NCBI GenBank assembly: GCA_030704615.1
Contig: CM060734.1
Location: 22,010,001-22,074,000 of the forward strand
Source: Takakia lepidozioides
Lineage: Eukaryota > Streptophyta > Takakiopsida > Takakiales > Takakiaceae
Direction of reading: 5' to 3'
DNA: 64,000 bases
The position numbers and the translations under genes are program-made. This document shows positions 33,300-44,966 of this stretch, in pieces (positions within the stretch are counted from its first letter, which is position 1; the number at the start of each line of letters is the position of its first letter). Below the pieces are notes generated by a model. The model ran no database searches and was not told where the DNA came from. It saw nothing but the letters and a program-made list of their open reading frames with translations.

Positions 33300-33968
33300 T
33301 ATGGAAGCATACTCCTTATTGCTGGGTCGACCATGGCTGAAATAGGCCAGGGTATTCCAGTTACTGACTGTGCATGATGGGAAGCACAAGATACAGGTCA
33401 CCACTAAGAAATCTAGTAGGCTACTTGCTACCAGAAGACCTCATGGAGTCAGAGAGTACGACTGGAGGGGAGGACTTGATGAGGAGCAGGAAGCTACCCT
33501 GTTTGTTGCACACCCAGAATGGGAGCAGGTTGCAGAAATGCAACTGAGAGATCTGAGTTGCTTAAAAGGTATCTACTGTGGTGCAGTAACAGCAATACCA
33601 ATTGAGGGGGAAACAAGTAGTTACCCACCACATTTCTATGAGGAAAGAGAGGGAGAAATAGAAATCCTAAAAGAACCAGCCACTGTGAGTTTACGGGATG
33701 AAGTGGGTGGACAATCACAGCTGAGGAGCAAGTGAGAGAAGTGAATGTGGGAACTGAAGAGGAACCAAGAATGGTGAAAGTAGAGGCTGACTTGGAGCTA
33801 TAATTCTTTGAGGAAGCTAAAAGCCTGTTTATCAAATACAAAGATGTATTTGCTTGGAGCTATGAGGATCTAAAAGGGATATCACCTGAGATCTGCCAAC
33901 ATAAGATTGAACTGGAACCAGGGTCAGTACCAATTAAACAGGCAAGGTATAGGATGAATCATAACTAT
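33300..33968 (+). pseudogene. Gypsy element D, part 1: protease end and start of RT
   Basis: The plus strand gives the tail of a retropepsin (YSLLLGRPWLK near 33315, with a stop soon after), then a pre-RT linker (33370-33735). After a frame change it gives FIKYKDVFAWSYEDLKGI and PIKQARYRMN near 33950, the classic start of a Ty3/gypsy RT of the non-chromodomain group. Homology ends at 33968, where CACTACAACA begins. The left part of the element (gag, first part of protease) is absent. Confidence 0.8.
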
Positions 33969-34569
33969 CACTACAACAGATCGCGGTAATTATGACTGCG
34001 GTAGTCATGGTTTTCTTGACTTTGACCATGACTGCACCATGTTTTTATATGAAATTGACCTCCCGTAGTCGTTCATACGACTGTAGTCATATAAACGACT
34101 ATCTAAGTAGTCGTCTGTATGACTACATGGCTCCGGAATGGGCGGAAGGCTGGTCAACGACAATTGACCATATTTAGCTCAGCACTGATAGTCATTTCTA
34201 TGACTACAATGTACATGGATGAGGTTACATAGTCATGACTACTACTGGGGATTTTGTAATTTGGTGTGTATAATACAATTAAAATACCACATGATCACAT
34301 AAATGACTAATGGGTGTATTGGTTAGCAGGTAGTGAACTATAACTCTTATAGTAAAGAGGTTGGAGGTTCAAACTCCTCTAAGTACAATCAAATGGATAA
34401 GATGGCCCTAGGGTTAGTAGGCGAGCTAGGGATAGCACGTGACACCTTAAATGGGCTGCCACGTGGTTTTTTTCATTATAATAAAATGTATTATGCCACG
34501 TGGCACAACGCGGCATTTGACATTTTAATTTTAATTTTAATTTTTTTTGAAAAAAATTATTTATTTATT
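33969..34569. mobile_element. CACTA-like / SINE-like composite insertion inside element D
   Basis: Starts CACTACAACAGATCGCGG, matching the CACTA-superfamily terminal consensus (CACTACAA). It is followed by many subterminal GTAGTCAT/ATGACTAC words in both orientations (for example cgactgtagtcatataaacg and tagtcatttctatgactaca). No TGTAGTG terminus is found on the right. Instead a tRNA-like segment (34308-34385) and a tail of attttaattttaattttaattt adjoin the resumed RT at 34570. About 80 RT codons of element D are missing across the junction, so this is insertion plus deletion. Confidence 0.6.
34308..34385 (+). other. tRNA-like segment with Pol III A and B boxes (SINE head?)
   Basis: ttggttagcagg (34319-34330) resembles a D-arm/A box and ggttcaaactcc (34366-34377) is a good B box at normal spacing. 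Between them actat-aactctt-atagt can fold as an anticodon-like arm, and ggag-gttcaaa-ctcc as a T arm. No acceptor stem of 7 pairs is seen, so it is not a working tRNA gene. With the attttaa repeats about 140 bases downstream it looks like a tRNA-derived SINE. Confidence 0.45.
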
Positions 34570-35943
34570 TAATCAATTGCAAGTAGCGGAAGAAGACTAG
34601 GGAAAGACAACTTTCATCACAGACTGGGGTATTATGCATACAAAGTCATGCCTTTTGGACTTTGTAATGCACCAACAACTTTTCAGAGGGTGATAAGTGA
34701 ATCCTTCCATGAGTATCTGGATGATCTCATGCAAGTGTTCTTAGATGACTTCAGTGTGTATAGCTCTAAGAATGAGCACTTGTAGAAGTTGGAGTTATGT
34801 TTGGCCAGATGCAGGATGAGAGGTCTTAGTCTGAATCCAGAAAAGTGTACTTTCTGTGTGAACTCAGGGGTACTACTGGGACACATTGTGTGTAAGAATG
34901 GACTGCTTGTGGATCCTAGAAAAATAGAGGCTATTAAAGCCTCACCACCACCAAGTAACGTTAAGGGTCTAAGGAGGTTCCTTGAACAAACTACTTATTA
35001 TAGAAGGTTTGTCAGACGGTATGCACAGATGGTAGCTCCATTGAGCAAGCTTCTAAAGAAAGATGCAGTGTTTGCATGGACAACTGAATGTCAACAGACA
35101 TTTGAAGCAATTATATTGTCAATAACAACTACACCTGTGCTGATTAACCCTCACTGGCATGTAGTATTTCATGTACACTGTGATGCCTCAGGAGAAGCAT
35201 TGGGAGCTGTGTTAGCTCAAAATGTCACATGAAACATAGATTCACCTGTGTATTATACTAGCAGATTGTTGAACAGTGCGGAGATGAACTATAGCACTAC
35301 TGAAAGAGAAGCTTTGGCAATGATTTATGCAATCAAGAAATTCAGGCATTACCTATTGGGAATGAAATTTATGTTTTATGTGGATCATCAAGCTTTGATT
35401 TATCTGGTGAACAAGCCTTTGATAAGTGGCAGGATAGCAAGATGGATAATAATCTTGCACGAGTTTGAGTTCGAATTTGTTTACAAGCCTGGCCGTTTGC
35501 ATCTTGTGGCAGATCACTTGTCACGGCTATCAACAGGAGAGGCCGCCACGGGAGTAGACGACCAACTGCCTGATGCGAGTTTATTTGCAGTGGAGGTGTA
35601 GGGAAGTGCAGATGATTGGTTAGATTGGCAGTGGCCAATCAGATACTACCTTACTCATGGTCAGTGCCCACCCAGTTATGGGAAGGAGCAAAGGAAAAGA
35701 ATAGCTATCAAGGCTTTACCATACACTATGATAGGGGGAAGATTGTATAAGCTAGGACCTGATGGAGTTCTTAAACGATGCTTGTACCACCATGAAGTAA
35801 ATAAAGTTTTGGAAGAAGTTCAAAAAGGAGTGGCTGGAGGTCATTTTGGAGAAGAGACTACAAGTAGAATAATACTACTTGCAGGTTACTGGTGGCCTAC
35901 TTTGTTCAAGGATGTATACAAGTATTGCAAGGGTTGTGATGAA
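34570..35943 (+). pseudogene. Gypsy element D, part 2: RT, RNase H, start of integrase
   Basis: Resumes with NQLQVAEED, a TAG, then FITDWGIYAYKVMPFGLCNA, the active-site region VFLDDFSVYS near 34745, and a TAG at 34783. It then gives LLGHIVCKNGLLVDPRKIEA and the rest of RT. RNase H follows with FHVHCDASGEALGAVLA and, after a TGA at 35230, MYYTSRLLNSAEMNYSTTEREALA and FYVDHQALIYLVNKP. After a TAG at 35599, integrase begins with the zinc-binding HHCC region (HFGEETTSRIILLAGYWWPT ... YCKGCDE) and is cut at 35943 by the LTR of element C. It is clearly a dead Ty3/gypsy pol. Confidence 0.9.
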
Positions 35944-36320
35944 CTAACTAACTGTCATCCAGACAGAATGCACGTTCCCTCTGCAGATGTCGTTCCCTTC
36001 TACTAATAACCGTTCCCTGTTAATGTTGTGATGGGCTGTGCCAAACTGTGTCGGGCTGTGACTGTGCCAAGCTATGACTGGCTGTGTCGGGCTGTGAAAG
36101 ACTGTGATAGGCTGTGTAAGGCTGTGACAAGCTGTGTCAGACTGTGATAAGCTGTGTCAAGTTGTGTCTAACTGTGTAAGGCTGTGACTGACTGTGTAAG
36201 CCTGTCTACCACCCCTAAGGCCTGTGTTGGTCTAAGTCTACCATCCGTAAGTCTGCGCAAAAATTAAGGGTACCCCACAGAACCCGTAAAACTGTCCAAG
36301 TCCCAGACAGCCCTCTAACA
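35942..36320 (-). repeat. 3' LTR of element C with decamer array
   Basis: Same family as 21384-21853: starts actgtcatccagacagaatg and ends cagccctctaaca. The right edge is followed by ttatccctccctctctcaaa, a pyrimidine run that on the minus strand is a polypurine tract directly before the LTR. This sets the minus orientation of element C. The inner array (about 36030-36200) has about 16 units of ggctgtgNNN at 10-bp spacing. Confidence 0.8.
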
Positions 36321-36344
36321 TTATCCCTCCCTCTCTCAAAAAGC

Positions 36345-37375
36345 CGTGTCCTCACGGTTTACTGTTTAGGATCAGCAAACCTTTGTGAACGAGGACCCTT
36401 CTGTCGATGAGAGTCCCGTGGAGGGCTCTATGTGCGAGCCCGAGCCCTGTCGCTGGCTGGTGGAGATGACTGCCCATCAAATGGAAATGACTTCCTTTCC
36501 TTTGGTTGATAAGGAGGTAACTTCTCAGGCATAGGAGATCCCCGTCGTTTCTTCTCTGCCATTTGTATTGCATACTCCTCAGCCATGTCAAAAGGTTCCT
36601 CTATAGATCCAGTAGGAGCAGAGTAGTAGTACCAGTAGTATCAAAATCATCTTCCCCCCTGTGGCCTTTCGGTGCCTGGACCTTAAGTGGCTTCTCAAGA
36701 ATCCTGCGTGGCATACAGTGTTGGCCCACCATGTCTGCTGAAACTTTAAAACTTGTATCAATCTCTTGCGGGGAAAATTAGTATACTCCCGCAGCTCCTT
36801 GTCTGTATAGGTGAGGGGTGTGCCAATGACATTAGAATAGTGTAACCATTTCCTGGCTTCATGTCCCTTAGAAAAAATGTGGTCAAGACCCAAGTTTTCT
36901 TTGGCCAAGTTGTCCAAAGCAAAATTGAATCAAGAACAAAGTTGGGGATCCTTCTGCAACATGATCCTCACATCATACAGATATGTATGGGATGGAACTG
37001 AAGGTATCACCCAATGATCCTCAGACTTGGAATAAGTCTGAAATCGCATCTGCATCTTTGCTGCTCAACGTGATAGCGTGAAATGAAACAAGCAGCATAG
37101 TATAGTCCACAACCCATGACCAAACTAGGTACCTCCTTGGTCTTGGTGTAGATGTACCCATGAACAATCTGGAAGGCAATTAATTCCTTCAGCATGGTGC
37201 CTGCCTTAGACCAGTACCGTGCAAAATGGTGATCCTCAATGGGTCGGTTATTCGGAAGAACCTTAGTCCGAGTTGCCACCGGCAACCAAATGCGCATGAT
37301 CTGGTAATAGTGTGCCAAAGACTCTGGAAGACTGAATTCTTTCCAAGCCAAATCCATAACAACTGCGTGCCCCAA
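36345..37375 (-). pseudogene. Element C, 3' portion: retroelement ORF of unknown type
   Basis: Minus-strand frames 37375-37007, 36917-36588 and 36591-36352 read as one broken protein with patches FSLPESLAHYYQIMRIWLPV, ELIAFQIVHGYIYTKTKEVP, WLHYSNVIGTPLTYTDKELR and a Lys/Pro-rich tail. There is no RT or integrase motif. The style (long alpha-helical non-catalytic ORF near the LTR) matches the additional ORFs of some plant LTR elements, but I cannot assign a family. The right end is cut at about 37366, where element B's LTR begins. The other half of element C is at 43212-44966. Confidence 0.55.
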
Positions 37376-37881
37376 TCACTACAATTGGGTCCGCCTTGGA
37401 ATGCTGGCCTGAGGTACGGGAACACGCCGAAGCCGCACTACGACTTTGTCCCGAGGCTACACGATTATAGTACGTGAACGGAAGCACGTAGCTTCCGCGT
37501 TAGCCCGCACTACAAAGCAACCCCCTCGGTAGCGCAGTTATAGTATGTGCACGCGCCAGGTGCGCACTAGCACGTGAACTCCTAAAGAAGGCGCAAGTTT
37601 CCTTGCCCCTTTGGATGGAAGTCACCCGATTTTGGCACTGCGCAAACACACGATTAACCCAATTTACCTCTCCCACTTTTGTAAGCTAGCATGCATTCTA
37701 CACACTAGCCAACCACACCATGCATCACCATTCCAAACAAAATAGGACGCACAACATTTGGAACCCATTTCCTTTATAACAAATTTTTGTACAATACAAG
37801 TTTTTGCAATCGGATTCCTAAGCTAGCTAAGCCGGGCTAAGCATGCATTTCCTCCCCCACGCTCCAAGGTTGATGTCCCCA
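37366..37881 (-). repeat. Left (3') LTR/3' end of element B
   Basis: Starts with ccccaatcactacaattggg, also found in the LTR fragment at about 20405, then continues like 22541-22893 of element A to the end of pol. The left LTR seems shortened relative to the expected full length. The exact LTR/untranslated-region border is not visible. Confidence 0.65.
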
Positions 37882-40800
37882 TCAATGCTTCTTCCGTTTT
37901 TGAGGTCGCCCTTCGAAAACTGCAACCGCCTCGGATGCGTTTCTCATTTCTGAGGCACGCACCCAAGATGCCTCCACATGATGATAGCCCTTCCATTTGA
38001 CAAGATACTCCGTTTCTCGGTTCTTGAACCTCCTCGACTTAAATACTGCCTCCACCTCATACTCAGGTTCATTTTCATGATCCAACAGCACAGGTGGCGG
38101 ACGCAACACTTGATGCCGATTCGGACGCGCTTCATCTTTGAAGTAAGGCTTTAAAAGGGAGACGTGGAATACTGGATGCACCTTGCTGTTTGCCGGCAGC
38201 TCCAATTCATACACATCCTCATTCATAACCTTCCAGATGTGAAAGGGCCCGCATATGGAGGTACGAACTTTGGACTCACTTCCGGAGGTAGTCGGAAATT
38301 CTTGATGTTCAACCAGACCTCCGTGCCTGCCTCAAACTTCACTTCCCTCCGCTTCCTATTCGCCTGCCTTTCATACCGTTTCCTAGCTTTGGCAATGTTG
38401 TACTTTGCGAGCTTCAACAAACGCTCGCGTTCTTCTAGTACCGCTGCTACTGTCGGTTCCTCAACGTCCTGGGCGGCCCAACTTGTCGGCACCAGAGGTG
38501 CTTTTCCATAGACCAATACGAAAGGGGAAACTCCCGTTGCGGAGTGTTCTGTGTTATTATAACAGAACTCTGCCGCGTCTAAGTGTTCCACCCAGTCTGT
38601 TTGGTCTGCAGACACGGAATTCCGCAAGATCTGCTTCACTACGGAATTCACTCTTTCTGTTTGGTCGTCGGTCGTAGGTTGGAAGGCGGTGCTCATCTTC
38701 AGCCTCGTCCCCATCTTCTTCCAAAGTGCCCTCCAAAATTTACTCGTAAACTTTGGATCGCGGTCCGAGACAATATCCTTCGGGACTCCATGATGCTTTA
38801 AGACGTGGGCGAAGTAAAGTCGCTCTATTTCCTGTGCCGTTGCCGTCTCATTGGTGGGGATGAAATGGCCCATTTTACTGAACCTATCCACCACCACCAT
38901 GATTGCATCGAATCCTTTTGACAGCGGCATAACAGTCATGAAATCCATCGAGACGCTTTCCCAAGTCCCCTCTGGAATCGGTAAGGGTTGTAACAGCCCC
39001 ACTTGCTTTTTGTACTCGCTCCGGTTTTGTTGGCATGTGGTGCATGTCTTGACATACTCCTCTGCCTCCTCCCTCAGTTTGGGCCAGAAATACTTTTTCT
39101 TCAAGAGTGCCGTAGTGCGCTTGGCTCCGCCGTGGCCCGCAAGCGGGCTATCATGGCATTCTCTCAAGAGGCTATCTCTGATCCCTCCCTTCGGCACGTA
39201 GAGACGCTTTTGCTTATACCAGAGCAGTCCATTTTGCAAGTGGAACTGCGATTTAACCCCCATCCTCAAGTCCTGCATCACGGACTTCGCCAGCTCATCC
39301 TTCCGGCAAGCCTTCCGGATCTTCCTTTGGAGCGCCTTCTCGCCCCTGTACACCAACAAAAGCTGCTGCTTTCTACTTAAGGCATCGGCCACCACGTTGT
39401 CCTGTCCCGGTTTGTACTGGATATCCACGTCGAACACCGCCAAAGTATCCTGCCACCTAAGTTGTTTTGGGGACAACTTGGGCTGCGTGGCAAAATACTT
39501 CACCATGACATTGTCCGTGAACACCTTCACTGGGTTGGAACCAACATAGTGGCGCCAAAGCTCAAGACAGTGCACCACCGCCTTTATCTCTTTTTCGTGC
39601 GTCGGCCACCGTCGCTCCATTTCATTCAGTTTCTTACTTTCGTAAGCCACTGGGCGTCCATCTTGCATCAGTACACCCCCAATCGCGAAGTCCGACGCAT
39701 CTGTATGAATCTTGAACGGACGATCGAAATCCGGGATTTTCAAGACTGGAGCTTCCGCCATCCGCTGCTTCAATTCAGCAAAAGCTTGGCCACAAAAGGT
39801 GTTCCATGCCCAGACTTTGGACTTACACAGAAGGTCTGACAGCGGCCCCGTGATCTTGGCAAAATTTCTCACATACTTCCGGTAGTAGGAGGCGAGTCCT
39901 AGGAAGGATCGCACTCCCGGGACCGAAGTTGGAGACTCCCAGTCCAAGATTGCCCTCACCTTCCTGTCATCCATTCTGATCCCATCCTGTGTAATCACAT
40001 GCCCCAAGAACTCCACTTTCGTGACCCCGAATTCGCACTTTGAAGCTTTGGCATACAGCTTCCCTTCCCGCAATTTCTGGAACACCCTTTTGAGGTGCTC
40101 CAGGTGCTCCTCCTTTGTTTTCGAATACACCAAGATGTCGTCGATGTACACGATCACAAAGTCATCCAACCACTCCTGGAAAAGGCTGTTCATCAGCGTG
40201 CTAAAGATTGCGGGAGCGTTGGTGAGCCCAAAAGGCATCACCAAGAACTCATATGAACCATACCTTGTCCTGCACGCGGTCTTCTCCTCATCTCCTTCCG
40301 CCACTCGAATTTGATGATAGCCGGAGCGCAGATCGATCCGGCTGAAATACTTCGGTCCTGCCAACCGATCGTAAAGGTCGTCGATCCTTGACAAATGGTA
40401 CCGGTTTTTTATAGTCACCTTATTCAAAGCCCTGTAATTGACACACATCCGCAGCGTCCCATCCTTCTTGTCTGCGAATAGCACCGGGGCTCCGTAAGGT
40501 GACTTACTCGGCCGGATGTACCCCTTTGACATTAGATCTTTGAGTTGAGTCTTCAGCTCGACCAACTCTCTGTGGCTCAACCGGTAGGGCACCTTGGTAG
40601 GCGGTTTCGATCCCGGTATCACCTCAATCTTGTGGTCAACTCCTCTTCGTGGTGGCAAACCGCTTGGTAAATCCTCCGGCATCACATCCTGGTATTTCTC
40701 CAAAATCCCCTTGATCCAATCTGGGCTCGGCTCCCCATCGCCTTCTCCCTTCACTTCTCTAATATAGAGCAAAAACTGGGGCTCGTGTGCCTCCTCCACG

Positions 40801-42443
40801 GCCCACTCCCTTGCTGACAGGAGGTTTATTCGCCCTCCCACGGGTTTGGGCGTTTCCGACACTCGTAAGACCTCGCCACCATTCCCACATGGCAGCGTGA
40901 CTACTCTCTTGCGGCCATCTATGACCGCTCCGGATTTGCTCAAAAATGTCATCCCCAAAATGAGATCCACTCCATCGATCTCGCAGATGGTGAAGTTCTC
41001 ACGTCCCTCCCAACTCCCCAGTTGAAGAGGAACATCAAACGCCAACTTTGTCGCCAATTGCGGTTCTCCTTTGGCAGAACGCACCTCAATAGAGGCCCCC
41101 ACGTCACTTGTCGGGAGTCCCAGCTTTTGTGCTGTTGCCGGTGTCATGAAGGAGTGCGACACTCCTGTGTCCACCAACAACGACACGTTAGTTCCGGATA
41201 TTATCCCATCCACGAACAATAACTGACTCCCTTTACGTAAGGCGCCAGTTTCCTGATACAACTCACAAGAAAATTTGCCTACCTTGCAAGTCCTGGCGAC
41301 CACCGCTTCTACCAAGCGACTGATGGTATCTTCCGACAGCTCCGTGGTCGCCCGAGTCATGTTCAATTGTCGGGGCTTCGTGCACTTCTTGGCCATGTGC
41401 CCGGGCTCCCTGCAATTGAAACACACTCCATCAAAGGTCGCCTTCTGTCCGCCATAAGCCGCTCCACCCGCTTTTCCTTTCGAAGCACCGGGTGCCGCCT
41501 TGACTTGTGAAGGCCCTCCCTTCGATTTCCACGTGCCATTGTCGCCGCGTGGCCTATCCCACTTCTTTTCCGGTCGGAAGGAGCCACCTTCCCGCCGGGT
41601 CTTTTTGTGGTTCAGCTCCGTACGGCCTTGTCTTTCACCCTTAGGGACATCCGAGAAACATTCAGCCCTCTCAATTGCCTCGTTCAAAGTCTTAGGTGGC
41701 TTCTCCTCCAACTTCCGCCTGGCCCATGAGGCCAGTCCCGCCACAAAATTGAAGACCATTTCTGGTTCTGCCATGTCCGCGACTTCGAGCAACAGCACAT
41801 TGAAAGCCTGGACATATCCCCGAATGTCATCTGTTTGCTTCAAATTTCTCATCTTGTCCCGGGTGAGCCAGGACGCGTTGAGGGGCACAAACTGCCTCTT
41901 CATCAATTCCTTGAACCCACTCCAGTTCAAGGTTTCTGGGCTTGGACCTCGGTCGTGAAGGCGTTTCTACCACCATTATTGAGCATAGCCCCTCAAATAG
42001 GTGGGAGCCACTTCCACCTGATCCTCGTCACTCAACTTGGCCGCCCGGAAGTACTGCTCCAGCTCCAAGAGCCAGGTGTTGAGTGCCTTCCGATTTCGGA
42101 TGCCCTCGAAGGTGCCGGGTTCCTTTGGCTTCACCTTAAACTTTGCCTTAGTGGAAGTGGTATTAGCCGCCTTCAACACGTCTTTCAACGTCCCGCCAAA
42201 TTGCGCCAACAACCCTTCTCAAAAGGCTGCCGGCATGGGAGGCATCTGTTGGTCGGTCGGAGCTCTCAAGGATTCCTCAGGCTCCGACTCCTCAGATTCC
42301 TCCCGTTCTTGAGCGGCCTCGTTTTCGGAAACATGCATCACTTCCTCAAACGGCCGCCTCGGTGACACGTCGCCCCCATCGGGCTCACCAGGATCATCAT
42401 CTTTTGGGCCGTTCCGCTTTCGTTTTGGCTTGCCCGACCCCAT
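37882..42443 (-). pseudogene. Chromovirus B Gag-Pol with chromodomain, nearly intact
   Basis: One minus-strand frame from the gag ATG (42441-42443, MGSGKPKRKRN) to 38223 is interrupted only by TGA at 42219-42221, TAA at 41976-41978 and TAG at 41967-41969. The uninterrupted part (41930-38223, 1235 codons) has, counting from 41930, the zinc knuckle [14 protein letters not shown] (about 170-183), protease [10 protein letters not shown] (about 251-260), RT with [10 protein letters not shown] (about 595), RNase H ([16 protein letters not shown]), integrase zinc site ([20 protein letters not shown]) and core ([24 protein letters not shown], Glu in [10 protein letters not shown]). A frameshift near 38240 leads to the last frame (38226-37882), which carries a chromodomain (YEVEAVFKSRRFKN ... 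TEYLVKWKGYHHVEASW). The family is chromovirus, Ty3/gypsy. It would integrate into chromatin bearing specific histone marks. Confidence 0.95.
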
Positions 42444-42484
42444 GATGAGGCCAATCCCAAGGACGATTGCGTACTGAACTCTAA

Positions 42485-42496
42485 GCTCTGATACCA
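42485..42496 (-). other. Primer-binding site of element B
   Basis: gctctgatacca on the plus strand, complement of the initiator-Met tRNA primer site, two bases from the LTR start at 42499. Confidence 0.85.
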
Positions 42497-42498
42497 AG

Positions 42499-43211
42499 TG
42501 TCGCGCACCTCACTTCGGTAAGCTCCCCCCTCAAGTCATAGTTACTCGCTTGATGCGCGCGCCTAACTTCCAACCTGGCCGCCGGGCCAACTTGGAGCTT
42601 CGGCTGCTCACCGGGACATAACGGTCCCCCCCTTGATCTCCCAAAGAACCCTCCAACGATTTAGAACCAGCGGAATTCCCTTTGGTAGTTGGCAGTCCGG
42701 AACAGCTCCCCACTCTTTGGTCGTTTTCCGGCTCACTCGCTTACTCACTAGCTTTTGGTCACCAACGGGCTTGCACCGTTCTCAGGGTTACTACTCCCTA
42801 TATATACTTCTGTAGCTGTCCGCGGGGGTTTCACAAACAACCATGTCATTTTATGGCGAACCACCACGAACACCCTCGACTCCCGGTGATGAGTCGCGGT
42901 GAGTCTTGGCCCACTCACCACGGCCCCTATGGACCGTGATGAGTCCCACGACTCCCACCACGAGGTCTCCGCCCCAGGGTGAGTCCTATGCCACCCCCAC
43001 TAAGTCCCGCTAAGCTACCACCACCCCTTGTGGAGCCACCCCCACCACAACCCGGTGTGCGGGGCTCCACCTAGTGAGCGCCTCCGCCTCCTTGAGTGCT
43101 TTGGGCACTCAAGGGTGCTTCAGCCCCCCATACCTATCGCTGCCACTGCCCCCACCACAGGGGCAGCCCCTCTTGTGTCCCGACCCCCTGCCCTCAAGGC
43201 AAAGGGCCGCG
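42499..43211 (-). repeat. Right (5') LTR of element B, truncated
   Basis: Begins TGTCGCGCAC and is colinear with 19375 to about 20010. Homology stops at aaagggccgcg (about 43211), where coding sequence of element C resumes. It keeps the TATA region and the GAGTC/GACTC-rich block. Confidence 0.8.
42799..42808 (-). promoter_or_regulatory. Candidate LTR TATA box of element B
   Basis: gtatatatag on the minus strand, conserved with 19591-19600, placed about 300 bases upstream of the LTR/primer-site border and pointing into the element. Confidence 0.45.
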
Positions 43212-44966
43212 ACATTTTCCTTCGCAAGCTGTAGAGCAGATTGAGTTTCCTCCAACTCTTTCTGCAACTTAAGGTTGGCCTCCACATCCACCTTATTTGC
43301 ACACTCAGTGGCAATTCTTGCCTCAAACTCTTGCTTGAGCTCCTCCCTCAATGCTGCCAATTGTGTGAAAGGAACATAGGATTTCACATAGGTGCCCAAC
43401 AAATTAAGTGTCCTGCTTATGGAACTCATAAGCATGGCCTGCTGTGGGTCTTCATGGAGAACTTGCTGCTATTCTCCCTGATCCTCCACAGTTTGATGTT
43501 TCACAAACCAGTCAGGCCATGATCCCAAAGGATCTTCTTCCTGAGCAACCTCATCCTCCACAGGTGCTGCAGTCCCCTTACACTCTACCCCTTTAACCTC
43601 CGTCACAGGTTTGGGCATGACTTGCACAACAAGGATTTCCTTGGTCAGACTCTGCATCTTTGGTACTACTGGTTCCTTGACCATGCCAGAGTTTTCATAG
43701 AGAAGGTCACCCTTCTCAATTTCTGCCACTACCTGCTCTGTAGTGGGGATGTCCAACCTTTCTCCTTCCACAGCAAGAGGCTCTGGTGTGACAACATGTA
43801 TAATTTGAGTTACCTTTGGGGCAACCGGGTCAACTGGCTGTGGTGGCTATGGTACTGAGGTAACTTCTTCCTCCCTATCCAAAGGCTGTGCTTCCAGCAA
43901 TAACAGCCCCCTGTGCTGCTGCTCCTCATCCTGCACAAGAGCTATAAAAACATTATCTTGTGGTTTCCTTGTAGCTAGTGGATCTGCCACTACAGTCGCA
44001 TCCCGCTTTTGTCTCTTGGACTGGTGCTGCCCCTCCAATCCCCCTTCACCTTGTGAAGAGCCCTCCTCCTCAACTGCAGTTGTGGCTGTCTCAAACACTC
44101 CCATCACCTTGCGTTCTCGCGCATCAAGTAAACAAGAGTCAAAGATAATTTGCGCAATTGTTGGGCCACACACAACGATCGGGGACTTAGCAATAGTATT
44201 TTTAACCGCTTCATCTCCTCCACCAGACCATTGTCCATCATCTCCGCCCAAGCTACATCATCTCCTCTCAAGGCTTTCAGTACCTCCTCCGTGAAAGATC
44301 TGCTAAGATATTGTTGGTTCTGTTTCATGGCAAACATAACGTTCAGTATTTGGCCAACTTCCCTTAACCCTGGATACTCGGCCTTGGTGCAGGTGTATCC
44401 CTGGGTCCTGAAGAAACTCATTTCTTGGAACAGATCCCCTATTTGCAATCTTGCCCTGTGCTCATCCACGTTCACATTACCAGATGGCAATTCAAACAGT
44501 TGTTGCAAGTACTGCGGAGTAACCTCTATATCCACTCCCTTCACCTGGGTAACTCCTGTCCGAGGCTCAAAGTTCTGAATGAATTGGATCATCAACCCCG
44601 ATGATGCAAAGACCACTATTTGCGTAGCAACCCTTCCAATCGCAGCTCCTTCAGTAGCTACACTGCCTGTGGCGTAGCAATTGTCTGCTTCTGTAAAATC
44701 GTGGTGCTCTTCACCCTGAGATCCTCCATCCCCCTAATTCTCTTCATCCCGGACAAACAAGAAGGCCTCGTTTGGAATAGCTGTAGGAAAGCTTGCAGGG
44801 CGTAAAGCATGAAAGTATGGTTGGCACAGAATGGAACGGGTAAATGAGTGTAAGCCTGTGGGGCTTGCAAATAGTGAGTGAGAGAGAATGTACTTTCAAC
44901 CCGTCCGTCCTTGCGCCGCTGCGTAAGAAGCAGAGCTAGCGTCGAGATGCTGATTATCCGGAGCAA
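43212..44966 (-). pseudogene. Element C, 5' portion: retroelement ORF of unknown type
   Basis: On the minus strand the piece 44616-44104 begins FASSGLMIQFIQNFEPRTGV and runs through YLQQLFELPSGNVNVDEHRA and EVGQILNVMFAMKQNQQYL. A frame change near 44200 leads to an acidic, Gln/Glu-rich region (VVCGPTIAQIIFDSCLLDAR). The pieces 43771-43469 and 43435-43212 then give a low-complexity linker and a coiled-coil-like stretch (LREELKQEFEARIATECANK) before chromovirus B interrupts. No catalytic motif is seen. Together with 36345-37375 it belongs to one element into which B inserted, inferred from orientation and position. Confidence 0.5.

Noticed and set aside
34308-34385. Functional tRNA gene
   Set aside because: A and B boxes are present but no 7-bp acceptor stem is seen and the anticodon loop lacks the usual T before the anticodon. 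A SINE head is the better reading.
41835-42365. Plus-strand ORF of 176 codons
   Set aside because: It is a shadow of the minus-strand gag/pol of chromovirus B. The same applies to the long plus-strand frames at 22.9-27.6 kb and 38-42 kb.
43241-43522. Plus-strand ORF in element C
   Set aside because: Complement of a coiled-coil-like minus-strand coding stretch. Its Leu/Cys-rich composition is typical of such shadows.
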